A stretch of DNA of 64,000 nt from Apostichopus japonicus (lineage: Eukaryota; Echinodermata; Holothuroidea; Aspidochirotida; Stichopodidae): contig NC_092562.1 in the NCBI RefSeq assembly GCF_037975245.1, positions 20,903,054 to 20,967,053 of the forward strand, written 5' to 3'. Positions 28,211-37,930 of this stretch are shown here, one piece after another. The translations under genes were made by a program, and so were the position numbers. The notes below the pieces were generated by a model. That model was not told the DNA's origin. It searched no databases and was given only the letters and a program-made list of their open reading frames with translations. The stretch's first letter is position 1; every line of letters begins with the position of its first letter.

Positions 28211-28480
28211 GTCCGGTATTCCCGGCCCTAGTGTCAGGGGTTCATTGACTATATGCGTATTATATGTATACATGTATGTTTCTCGCCATTTCTCCCTCAG
28301 CGGAAAATTGCGGACTTTGCAACTGGGAATTGAGTTAGCACTTAGGTAGTCCGGTATCCCCGGCCCTAAGCTTAGTTCCGGTACACAGAGGTGCTCGCTC
28401 ATTCCCGCCACCTTCCATCGTTTTGGCGGGAAAGTTGTGGAACAATTAGGACTTACAGTTGTCCGGTGTTCCCGGCTCTG
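28211..28480 (+). repeat. Three spaced copies of a GTCCGGTATTCCCGGCCCTA motif
   Basis: Near-identical 20-mers occur at 28211-28230, 28349-28368 (one substitution) and 28461-28480 (two or three substitutions). They lie in the leader of the DIRS element before the GC-rich ORF. Each has CCGG at both sides of a short spacer, giving a small dyad. Their regular placement ahead of the first ORF could mark a promoter, RNA-packaging or priming signal. That is inference only. Confidence 0.7.
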
Positions 28481-29960
28481 ATAGGCAGTCTGTCTACCTA
28501 CATGTGTGCATGTTTTCCTTTACCACATGTTCCCAGGAACCACGTTCCCAGATATGGAAGAAAGGAAGTGGAGGACTGGTTGGCCGACAAAGCCCGGAAG
28601 AAAGACCGGGACAACTCGGCTCCAGGGAGCCAGGAAAGCCAGGGAAGGCACCGGCGAAGGAGCCTAAGAGGCCCAGAGTATCCGCCTCCAGTCGGGACCC
28701 AGGAGGGTCCCAATATGATCCAGAGCGGGTGGCTGAAGTAGCCGTGCATGCACGGAGTAAGCCTTTAAGCCTGACTCGGGAGGCCAGCCAGGAGGCTGAG
28801 CCGTCCCTGGATCACGAGTGGGTGGCCGAAGTAGCCGTGCTTGCACGGAGTAGGCCTTCAAGCCCAACTCGAGGAGCCAGCCAGGAGGCTGGCTCGACCC
28901 AGGACCTGGGTAGGCAGGAAGCCAGGAGCCAGGAAGCCTGCCAGAACCCAGGAGGGTCGCAACATGATCCAGAGCAGGTGGCTGAAGTAGCCGTGCATGC
29001 ACGGAGTAAGCCTTTAAGCCTGACTCGGGAGGCCAGCCAGGAGGCTGAGCCGTCCCTGGATCACGAGTGGGTGGCCGAAGTAGCCGTGCTTGCACGGAGT
29101 AGGCCTTCAAGCCCAACTCGAGGAGCCAGCCAGGAGGCTGGCTCGACCCAGGACCTGGGTAGGCAGGAAGCCAGGAAGCCTGCCGGAACCCAGGAGGGTC
29201 GCAACCTGATCCAGAGCGGGTGGCCGAAGTAGCCGTGCTTGCACGGAGTAGGCCTTTAAGCCCGACTCGGGAGGCCAGCCAGGAGGCTGAGCCGGCCCAG
29301 GATCACGAGTGGGTGGCCGAAGTAGCCGTGCTTGCACGGAGTAGGCCTTCAAGCCCAACTCGAGGAGCCAGCCAGGAGGCTGGCTCGACCCAGGACCTGG
29401 GTAGGCAGGAAGCCAGGAGCCAGGAAACCTGCCAGAACCCAGGAGGGTCGCAACATGATCCAGAGCAGGTGGCTGAAGTAGCCGTGCATGCACGGAGTAA
29501 GCCTTTAAGCCTGACTCGGGAGGCCAGCCAGGAGGCTGAGCCGTCCCTGGATCACGAGTGGGTGGCCGATGTAGCCGTGCTTGCACGGAGTAGGCCTTCA
29601 AGCCCAACTCGAGGAGCCAGCCAGGAGGCTGGCTCGACCCAGGAGCTGGGTAGGCAGGAAGCCTGCCGGAACCCAGGAGGGTCGCAACATGATCCAGAGC
29701 GGGTGGCTGAAGTAGCCGTGCATGCACGGAGTAAGCCTTTAAGCCTGACTCGGGAGGCCAGCCAGGAGGCTGAGCCGTCCCTGGATCACGAGTGGGTGGC
29801 CGATGTAGCCGTGCTTGCACAGAGTAGGCCTTCAAGCCCAACTCGAGGAGCCAGCCAGGAGGCTGGCCCAATCCAGGACCTGGGTAGGCCAGAAGGTCTG
29901 GCCCCCCGGAGCCAGAACCAGAGCATGGAGAGACTCCCAGAGACCCGGGAGCCAGGATGA
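28459..29960 (+). pseudogene. DIRS first ORF (gag position), GC-rich tandem-repeat protein, frameshifted
   Basis: The + frame is open 28459-29232 and then continues in another frame at 29220-29960. The frame change is explained by a 7-bp shortfall in one repeat unit. The reading is built from units of about 83 residues (249 bp), each with two 31-residue half-units. These carry VAEVAV(H/L)ARS(K/R)P, then a TREASQEAE or TRGASQEAG segment and an acidic or EW segment. The protein is rich in Ala, Glu, Ser, Arg and Gln with no zinc finger or known gag fold that I can see. Its position before RNase H and recombinase suggests the gag slot. The minus strand is also open over 29107-30498 because of base composition, but it runs against the element's sense. 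The function is not recognised. Confidence 0.55.
28731..29904 (+). repeat. Coding minisatellite, five units of about 249 bp, each two 93-bp-offset halves
   Basis: GGCTGAAGTAGCCGTGCATG or its GGCC variant recurs at 28731, 28980, 29222, 29471 and 29705, giving periods of 249, 242, 249 and 234 bp. Inside each unit a second GGCCGAAGTAGCCGTGCTTG copy lies 93 bp downstream. The 234-bp unit lost 15 bp (in frame) and the 242-bp unit lost 7 bp (frame-breaking). Short tandem repeats follow nearby: 17 bp x 3 at 30125-30175 and GCTTGGT x 4 at 30454-30483. Confidence 0.93.
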
Positions 29961-31777
29961 CCTGGGCAGGATGCGGCTCTATCCGGGGACGATCCCACGG
30001 AAGACCGGGAAGACCGAACCAGCGATGTCTGGTCCGACCGGAACAGACAAAATGTCCGGGTGGAGGAGAGTGGTACCCGGTGTGGTACACACACAGAGAT
30101 GGGCTCCGGGAGCCCAGGTGCAGTGAGACCCCGGGTCCGGCGAGACCCCGGGTCCGGCGAGACCACTGGTCCGGCGAGATCCCAGAGGGAGTGCGGAAGC
30201 GAGGTTCCACGTCGGATCCGAGACCGGCCCCGAAGCCGGGAACCGGAGATACAATCGACTGCTGGGGCCCCAGAGATGGGTTCCGGAGGGCCCGGGTCCG
30301 ACGAGACTCCAGAGGGAGCCCGGAACCGAAGTCCCACTCCGAACCCAGAGCCGGTCCCGGAGCCGGGAGCCGATGAGAATAACAACTGCTGGGCCCCCAG
30401 AACGGGGTAGCAGGGGCAGAAGCCCGGCCCGCAGATCTCCTAACCGGAGCCGCGCTTGGTGCTTGGTGCTTGGTGCTTGGTGCGGATGAGAGTAACATCT
30501 GCTGGGCCAGCCCCGAGCCAGGTCCCCATGGCGAAGGGAGATATACTCATCCCCAGCCCCAGAGGGGGAAGGACAAAGACGGGCACTGAACACAGACATC
30601 GGGGCTGAGGAGCGATCGCAACCCACGGCCAGCCCGGCCGCGACACCACGATCAATCCCAGACCAAAGAATGGAACCTGATTTGTTCCCCGGTGAGGACG
30701 TTCTGGTTTGCAGAATGCCGTTCAGCCTGTCCGGCCTAGACGACGAGGTCGACCCCTAGATTTCGGGGTTACAGAGGAGCGAAAGCCCTCCTACATCGGG
30801 GAGTGTTGCCCCGGAACTAGCAGCTTGAGCTGCGACGACAGGTTCAAATCAATTGCGGAGAAACACCGCAATCACTATACCATTAATCGCCACACATCCC
30901 AAATGTGCGTTTAACTGGTACCAGCGGAAACCAGGACATGACATAGATTTCCTGGGCATTCATGGGACATATTCTCCTCGCTAATTATACTCCTCTCCAA
31001 TTATAATTCCTCGCAATGTTCAACACTGTACATTTGTTAAGCCACCTAGCAAACCTGGCAAAGTGCTAGGGAAAAACGAAAACTTAAGAACCTTGGCAAA
31101 CTGCCAGGAAAGTGTACACGCTGCACATTTGTTAAGAGAGAAGGCGCCAAGCAGGCACCTGTCTTGCCACGTGTGAGCTCAACGTTTGCTGCAACGAGCT
31201 GTCGAATACGTGAGCGATCCCATGTAGTAGCCTCTCTATTTCTTTGGTGAATTACCAAGACAAACACGTTAGTAAGTTGGAAAAGGGGTAGGATAGAACC
31301 CCAGCAAAGTTACAAACAATAACACGCCCCAAACATATAGTAGGCGCTTCATGAATAATGTTTGATGTTCCGACATTTTAAGCAGAATTGCATTTCGTAG
31401 CACCTGATGGCCTAGTCGTGACTATGCGCTAGGTGGTTTCGATAGGAAGTTGGAAACCTTTACTGAACTACGAAATGGACACATCTCTACATGAAGAGAT
31501 TTGAAGTAACGGGTACGTTATCTTAACATTTAATACGTGTTATTACGTTAAATGTGTTGTGTAAGAACGTCGACATAATGTGTCTATGAGATATTAATGT
31601 TATATCAAGGTTATATTAATATCCTAACGAAAATTGTTGGGAATAATAGCCTGAAAACGTTTCGGTGACATATTTCTTACGCCACAATATCATGATCATG
31701 ACAGAATTTGAAACGTTTAATAACGCTTTGGTGTTTGCTGAGTAACTCCTTGGACTCCGTTAAGCAGCCAGGGATTA
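29961..31777 (+). other. DIRS interior between the repeat ORF and RNase H; no reverse transcriptase recognised
   Basis: Up to about 30700 the DNA remains very GC-rich, with short Arg/Pro/Gly-rich frames that look like remains of the first ORF (for example 30060-30410). From about 30910 to 31740 the composition drops sharply to AT-rich and no frame shows reverse-transcriptase motifs. A GTACATTTGTTAAG / GCACATTTGTTAAG pair (about 31028 and 31121), with CTTGGCAAACTGCCAGG-type words nearby, hints at a small local repeat. The expected RT domain appears deleted or replaced. Confidence 0.5.
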
Positions 31778-32243
31778 GTGAGGTGGATTATCTACAAACC
31801 CACCCTCTCACCATCTTCACGGTCCCACTCCACTGGCCGACGTGATCACTTCAAGGCACTGGAGGCCAAGGCCATCCTCAACGCTGTGAGAGCATGGCAA
31901 AAGGAGTTGAGGGGTCACGCAGTCTACGTGAGGACAGACAACTCAACGACAGTGGCCTATGTCAACAAGGAAGGCGGGACCCGCTCACGAGCACTCAACG
32001 AGATAATTTGGGAGCTGCTCCATCTATGCGACAGCCTAAACATCTCCCTCACGGCGTCACACCTAGTGGGAGTAGACAATCAGCCAGCGGATATCCTCTT
32101 GCGAACCACGAGCCCGAACGAGTGGGAGATAACCCAACACTGGGCGAACTGGACGTTCCAGATCTTCAATATCCCGAGCATCGACCTCTTCGCATCAGCA
32201 ACGAATTTCAAAGATCCCGAAATTCTGCAGGAGGACATTTCAC
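31778..32243 (+). pseudogene. DIRS RNase H domain fragment
   Basis: In this frame the translation contains, in order, FKALEAKAILNAVRAW, VYVRTDNSTTVAYVNKEGG, a HLVGVDNQPADILLR segment, an EW..T..W motif and PSIDLFAS. This series is characteristic of the RNase H-like region that follows RT in DIRS elements, which degrades RNA in the RNA-DNA hybrid. The acidic residues of LEAKA and RTDNS fit the catalytic positions. The usual HLPG reads HLVG here. The ORF is open to 32680, but after about 32243 this frame loses family similarity. The family reading passes to another frame at 32259, so a frameshift lies between. The domain lacks its usual upstream RT partner. Confidence 0.8.
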
Positions 32244-32258
32244 GCGAAAGCGTGGAAA

Positions 32259-32471
32259 GTGGATACATTCTCATTCCCGTGGGCGGACCTGTACCTGTAC
32301 GCGTTTCCACCGTTCACCCTACTTCGCAAGGTGCTGGCAACACTCAGAGACTCAGACGCAACCATGCTCCTACTCACACAGTATTGGCCGAACCAAACGG
32401 GGTTTCCTCTGATAACGGAGCTGCTCGTCGACTACCCTCTCAGACTTCCACCCAGGGCAATCGTCCTGTGA
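32259..32471 (+). pseudogene. DIRS post-RNase H (methylase-like) region fragment
   Basis: This short frame reads a segment with YAFPPFTLLRKVLATLRD, then MLLLTQYWPNQTGFPLITEL and a PLRLPP ending. DIRS-type polyproteins have this FPP..LL..VL and WP...FP pattern after RNase H, in the stretch sometimes linked to Dam-like methylase domains. It is offset in frame from the RNase H fragment and from the recombinase that follows. No methylase catalytic motif can be demonstrated in this remnant. Confidence 0.65.
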
Positions 32472-32514
32472 GGCCAGACAGAGGCCGACAGAGGGATCCC
32501 AAACATCCAGCTCT

Positions 32515-32937
32515 GTGCGTGGAAACTCTCCGCAGGGACCTACGTCAGAAGGTGCGGAGTATGCAACGAGAGCCTGGCGCGAGTCCACAGTCAGGACTTA
32601 CGATTCCAGACTCGCCAGGTTCAACCAATGGGCAACAGACAATGCTTGCAACCCCGTGGAGGCCTCTCTCGGGGAGATAGCCGCCTTCTTCACTCTACCC
32701 TTTGAAGAGGGCAAAGCGGCCTCAACCATCCGCAATTACCGCTCAGCCATCGGTGCCATACACAAGGGCCTCCCAGACGGTTCAACAGTAGGCGACAAAC
32801 TGGACCTCACAAAAATCATCAGAGGATTCTTTCACACCAGTGGCTCGACGAGGACACTACCCCCGACGTGGTCACTCGACAAGGTTCTGTCAGCTTTAGC
32901 TAACCATCATACGAGCCGATCAGGGAGTCCTCACTAG
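32515..32937 (+). pseudogene. DIRS tyrosine recombinase, N-terminal SAM-like part
   Basis: The translation has RESTVRTYDSRLARFNQWAT near residues 23-42, then FFTLPFEEGKAASTIRNYRS (about 58-77), AIGAIHKG, a TKIIRGFF segment and a PPTWSLDKVLSALANH segment. This is the core-binding N-terminal half of DIRS and crypton-like tyrosine recombinases, which recognise the circular DNA joint. The ORF ends at a TAG near 32935. Immediately after, in another frame, come LTRKTLFLLAAASARR and similar text (about 32940-33000), where the first catalytic Arg box lies. One frame change therefore splits the protein. Confidence 0.82.
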
Positions 32938-33165
32938 AGGACCTGACTAGGAAAACCCTGTTCCTACTGGCGGCAGCATCGGCCCGGCGTCAGAGCGGCA
33001 TTCACGCCCTAACCATAAAAAGGGACTACATGAGATTCGACAACGACGGGGTGAGGCTGCTTCCTGACCCAGCCTTCCTCGCAAAGAACTAATCTATGAC
33101 CTTTCACCGGAGGAAATTTTCCTGCCATCGATCGGATCGATCTCAACCATCAAAGAGGACCAACG

Positions 33166-33477
33166 TTGGTGCCTACTACGGGCATTACGAATATATCTGG
33201 ACAGAACCAAACAAATCCGTACGTTCGACCGTCTGTTCATACTACCACGGGCACCACATTCGCCAGCTTGAAGGACACCTTGGCTCGTTGGCTCCGAACC
33301 AAGATCTCGAGCCATATAAGGAACCCATTACCAGTGCGAGCCCACGATGTCTGGGGAGTCGCGGCCTCACGAGCATGGTTCGGCGGCGTCCCACTCGAGG
33401 CCATCATGAAGGCGGCGGCATGGAAATCTAACACGACCTTCGTCTCCCTGCTACCTGCGGAACACCAGGTCACCTGA
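33166..33477 (+). pseudogene. DIRS tyrosine recombinase, C-terminal catalytic part, defective
   Basis: The reading contains TFASLKDTLARWLRTKI, then VRAHDVWGVAASRAWF and LEAIMKAAAWKSNTTFVS, the usual C-terminal order of the catalytic domain. In the family the HxxR box has Arg four positions after the start of the His motif. Here the codon at 33352-33354 is TGG (Trp), so the box reads HDVW. Past TTFVS the family-like continuation around the expected Tyr nucleophile lies in a different frame (to about 33530). Both defects predict an inactive recombinase. Confidence 0.8.
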
Positions 33478-33556
33478 TGGAGACCTCGCCAGGGCAATTG
33501 TCAATCCGCCGAGACGCGGCACCTGGGCCCACCACCAATGACGGCTGTGTCACTCT

Positions 33557-33655
33557 GGGGCGCTGTGTAAGTATGAGATAGGTAGAGGAGTGAAGTAGAC
33601 TCCCAAAAACTTACCTGGTTTTAGGGTCTACGAGCGACGATACCTATCTCATACT
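33557..33655 (+). repeat. Internal complementary region of the DIRS element
   Basis: Bases 33557-33602 are the reverse complement of the left outer end and adjoining ITR (27710-27755). Bases 33603-33655 are the reverse complement of the right outer end and adjoining ITR. The two halves meet at GACTC|CCAAAAAC, so this block is a stored copy of the joined element ends. It would template completion of the ends and form the circle joint in DIRS replication. Confidence 0.93.
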
Positions 33656-33720
33656 GGTTTCCCTCCCTCCTTCCCCACTCCAGGGCACCGGTCGAGGCGG
33701 ATTGCCAAGACCTTACGATG

Positions 33721-33840
33721 TGAATTCTGGAGAATAAGAGGAAGAGCAGGGTGGGTGGCCAGATGAGGTATGGTAGAATTTGCCAGAATGGGACTAGTAG
33801 GCTAGATAAGGGGGGGCGCTGTGTAAGTATGAGATAGGTA
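33721..33840 (-). repeat. Right inverted terminal repeat of the DIRS element
   Basis: It runs from TGAATTCTGG to GTATGAGATAGGTA and mirrors 27728-27847. The unique right outer end continues to about 33880, ending GTAAGTTTTTGGGA. Confidence 0.95.
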
Positions 33841-33880
33841 TCGTCGCTCGTAGACCCTAAAACCAGGTAAGTTTTTGGGA

Positions 33881-36800
33881 TTATTATCTTGTTCCAGAGT
33901 TGATTTGCATAATTGAATATTCATGCTTGATAAACTTTACTCGCCTGCTACTGTTTATACTCTGAAATCTGTTAAACCAAAAAATATCATGCACTGAATT
34001 CCTTCAGGAGTAATTATCTCTGTACAAGGGTTTCTGTTCTTGTACCTATGGTGGGACACCCTTATGTCAAATGTCGACAGATGTGTTAAAGTTCCCTTGC
34101 AGATGATGAAAAATAATCGAATTTGACCAAAGTAGTCATTAAAATTTTAAGCAATGTTTGACCTATACCACGAATTACAATGGGGATAACTGTTACCGTA
34201 CCTGAGAGTATGTTCTCTTTGAGAGTTTTATACCTCACTCTCCCATGGTATTCACTGTTTGAATGCTACTGACATCACATGACCTTTGACCTACAGTACC
34301 ATCCTGGGCAGTCCAACAGTTGGGCACTTGACAATTGGTGTTCACGTATAAGTTTGACCATTGCCAACAACAACAGTTTACTACAACCGAAACCTTAATT
34401 CGTAAATTATGTCCCTATGGCTATTAGGATCCTGAGTGGGTTATATTTAACATACAATATTTTAACTCATGTACAAACAAGGGCTGCATTGTTTGGTACA
34501 AGTCTCATGTACAACAGGGGAGTGTATTGTATTTTCCCATCATTCTGTAAAGCCATGCCCACGATAGATTTCTTTCTCAGATATGCAAAAGATATGCAAA
34601 AGATACAACAAACAAACTCAAAAATTGAAATATAAAAATACAGAGGTATTAGTAAATGAAACACTCGCATTCTATAGTCAGGTTGAATTACCTATAGTTT
34701 CTTTTCTGACAAAACTATTGATTCCCCCCTCCCTCTCTCCCCCACTTGATAATACTTGTCATTAATAATTAAATGCATTGTACATAGATATGTATATAGG
34801 TGTGGAGATGAAAATATTTGATGCAGCCTCCTAATTTGCACCTTTCTTTTCCACCCCCTGTTGATGGCTCTTCTTGATTTGATTAATGTGGTGCGTCTAT
34901 TGCAGATATAGGAAGCTATGCCTAAGTTTGCAGGAACATCTATCATCATGTTAAAATCACCCTCGGGCCTGAGTGCTGACAGTTTTAAATATATATGCTA
35001 TCCATGTATGTATCCGAAATGTGATAAATAGATCTGTTTACTTTTGTCGCTCGGCCAAAAAAAATACATTAGTTTATCTTTTCCTTTGTGTTTTTTCCCT
35101 TTTTTCCTTTTTCTTTTTTCTTTTTGTATTATAATGTGATATGGGAGATTTGATATGTTATGTGTATTTGATTGGAGTTTCATCTCATTTATTTGTAACA
35201 AGATCGTCTCTCAGACTCACACACACTGCTATAAAGCATATTCCTGACCCAAAAAAAAAGAAAAAAACAACTCCTGACGGCTTACTATAAATATTTTCAC
35301 TCTCTCTGATAATGAGCCGACTATTTTAAGAGAATATCGTGAGGATCGTGAGGTTTTTGCGCTATCGACCAAATTCATGTTCGCTACTACTGATATAACT
35401 TTTAGTCTATGAGAATTTGAAAGTTGACATTTAGTGGAAAAAATGTCCTGTGTGTTTAAATTTGTCGGTTTTGTATATAAACGTTTGAACATAACACAAC
35501 ATATATATGTATATATATATATATATATATATAAATTTATTTATAGAGCCTATATATATAGTCGTTACATATATATATGTAGCCTTTATATAATGCTGTT
35601 ACATATATATCCATATATATATAATATATAGTGGTGTCTACACTGTTGCAATCATCAAACCTTTATAAAATATAAGGTTTTGTAACCTAAAGATTACCTC
35701 TGATGTAATTTTCCATTTGACCAGCTACATTCAGAGAGAGAAGGTTGGGTAATTTGATGGAATCAAATTCTGACTTTCAATTTGTCCTTGCTGTCTCACG
35801 TTTCATCAGGTCATCTCTTAGATTGTTTTAAAGCAGGACCACATTTCAACGATGAGCGAAAAAGTTTTTTTTTGCATCGTACTAAATATCGATCATCTCA
35901 GGGAGTCTTTGTAGTGGAGGAAAATAATTAAAAAGTCCCTCCTCCCACCTCCAGTGCCGTGCCACCCATTTTACTTTGTAGAATTTGTTGATATTCAATC
36001 AAAAAAACTTAAAGATTAAAGTATGACACTATGTAATAATGTCAGAACCCAGAGTTCATTTTTCCATCTTACTTTGTTAGCCAAAATTGTCTGTGATTGT
36101 AATACAGCCCCCAGCTGGTATTTGTGGTCATTGTTTATATCTGAAAATCATGCATCGAGTATATATGTATATAAAGGCAAGACTACGCGACGCATGATTT
36201 AATCAGGTCCTCGGTTCACTGGCAAATGTCTGGTCGGGGTTTCATAAGCGACCACCGTGACAAGACCGACAGTTAGGCATCATCATGAAAGTCTTCGTCG
36301 TCACGTTCCTGTGAGATATAATCAGTTTAATGAATGACGTCACACTGTTACTAAGAACACGATGGAGAGTACTACAAGAGGTTGTCATTGCCATTAGTTA
36401 GCATATGATTGATACATCAATAATCTCTGATGGTCGTCAAGGACTCTATGAAATGTCAGATAGTTTGTTTTCCTTGGTTACGTAAATTTTGAAAGGGTAA
36501 ATTCTATTGTTTGATGTCTGACAAGTACAAATGGCCTTGGTTTATTTTTTGCCTTCATTTTTTTGTGCTTTTTTTTTGGGTGATGTAATATTATTAAGCC
36601 TAAAAGGGGATTATTACAAACCTAGTTTTAAATTTTTCACTAATCCTGTTAAAAGGTACCTTGGGTGGGTTTGTTTTCACTGATTATGTGTGAATTAGGT
36701 TAAGAAATGGAGGAAAAATATGAAGGCGTTGACGCGTAGAGGTCTAATCATAGATTACGTTGAGAATGTGGTTGCTTTTATAAAATTCCCACATTACATA

Positions 36801-37887
36801 GCTGATAGCTAATTTAGACTATATATATAGCCAAATTTACTGTTTTTCAGGGAAAAAGTGAGGAAATAGTCAGAGTTATTTTTAAATTTTAGATGAGAGC
36901 ATAAATATATTATAAAATAAGCCTCTGGGGTGATGAAATGTTGAGAATGGATGGAAGCAAATTCATTAATCAACTCATTACTGCCTTCCTTTTGTAAAAA
37001 AAAATCTTGAAGGATGTCTTATAGTTTCGAAAAGGTTAATCTTTATTTGATTAATTAATACTCTGTAGGTCTGGTAATCGTGCTGACCGAAAACAAAAAA
37101 AATCAGAATTTGTCTTGTTGTAAATCCAACAAAATATAGTAACTTTGTGGCATTTTAAGATTTTGTTACATAATAGATCTGTTAATAATGGACTTTTATA
37201 AGTTTAAGATTCTATGGTTGTCAAGAAATGGCAGTGGAAATATAAACTGAAGTTAAGTCATTGATAATTCGAAATTTCAATTTTTTATCACCAATTGCCA
37301 ACCATTTCTCCTCGAAATATCGATACATTGCCTCGCTATCTCAAATAATTTAGGTAACAAAATATTACTAATTTTCGCTAAAATTTGCCTTACAGAAGTC
37401 AAAATTTTTCCTCTGTAGTTTTTTGGCAAAATATGAGCGGAGACATATTTTTAGCTGGCTGATTATTTAATTTATTATTTAATTAAAATGGCTAGCACTA
37501 TTCTGATCTTATTGTAAAAAAAAAATTAAAAATAAAGTTCCTTGATGTGTATCATATGTTACTTTGAACATTCCAAGCAATTCACATCAAGAAGTGGAAT
37601 GGTAGTGGAAGGGGAGGGGGTTGAGGGAGGATATATCAAGTGAGAGGTAACTTTTAGCAGGATATTTAGCAGGACATTGGGTATCACTAATGTCACAACA
37701 AGTTTCAAGGGTTGGAAGCTAAATCCAGTTTATACAAACAAAAACAAGAAGTTCAATATCATCGCTCCATGTGTTTGTTATTCTTTCAAAAGTTTGATTA
37801 CAAATTAAAATTTAGTAAATATTTTGGCTTCATCCCTTTAAACATAATTTCATTGGTCTTTATGTTCCCTTATTTTTTTTATTCCGT
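33881..37887. other. Intron 1 non-coding stretch up to exon 2
   Basis: No gene is supported. AT dinucleotide tracts lie at about 35505-35632. A pyrimidine-rich stretch spans about 35080-35126. A CRE-like TGACGTCA lies at 36335-36342. Confidence 0.5.
35502..35632. repeat. (TA)n-rich microsatellite cluster
   Basis: Several blocks of alternating TA, some interrupted by G or C, lie in about 130 bp. ACATATATATATGTA-like palindromes are included. Confidence 0.85.
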
Positions 37888-37930
37888 AGAACATTGTTCC
37901 TTTATTTTTTTATTTTTTTTTACTCCGTAG
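37888..37930 (+). promoter_or_regulatory. NIM1K: Duplicated 3' splice acceptor before NIM1K exon 2
   Basis: Two T-rich tracts each end in a near-identical acceptor, ATTCCGTAG (AG at 37888-37889) and ACTCCGTAG (AG at 37929-37930). Only the second joins exon 1 in frame and restores the family sequence before VAIK. Use of the first would add 41 nt, shift phase and meet a TAG exactly at the downstream acceptor. Confidence 0.75.

Larger units (their letters stand above)
27710..33880 (+). mobile_element. DIRS-type tyrosine-recombinase retrotransposon (6.17 kb)
   Basis: The ends and internal structure match the DIRS layout. Inverted terminal repeats of about 120 bp sit at 27728-27847 and 33721-33840. 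Beyond them lie short unique outer ends (27710-27727 and 33841-33880). An internal complementary region at 33557-33655 is the reverse complement of both outer ends joined together. Coding remains on the + strand follow DIRS order: a GC-rich repeat ORF in the gag position, RNase H, a methylase-like region, then a tyrosine recombinase. No target-site duplication is seen. Instead the dinucleotide GA sits at both ends and once at the joint of the internal region, as expected from recombination of a circular intermediate. The coding parts carry frameshifts, stops and a missing reverse transcriptase, so this copy is probably non-autonomous. It lies in the sense direction in NIM1K intron 1. Confidence 0.93.
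15376..37930 (+). other. NIM1K: NIM1K intron 1 (about 22.6 kb, phase 1)
   Basis: Donor GTTTGT at 15376 and acceptor TACTCCGTAG ending at 37930 bound this intron. It holds three tandem arrays (15850-16362, 21640-23400 and 24832-25382), a polypyrimidine tract and a complete-looking DIRS retrotransposon at 27710-33880. I found no additional kinase exon. Residues on either side of the junction run continuously through the ATP loop to the catalytic Lys, so none is expected. Confidence 0.88.

Noticed and set aside
29107-30498. 463-codon open frame on the minus strand
   Set aside because: It overlaps the repeat ORF of the DIRS element in antisense. GC-rich 3n-periodic repeats leave both strands open, and element sense is fixed by the RNase H and recombinase on the + strand. 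Its tail derives from the GCTTGGT x 4 repeat.
33881-37887. Additional NIM1K exon between the DIRS element and exon 2
   Set aside because: Exon 1 and exon 2 join exactly at a split Glu codon and give an uninterrupted kinase N-lobe, so no coding exon is missing.
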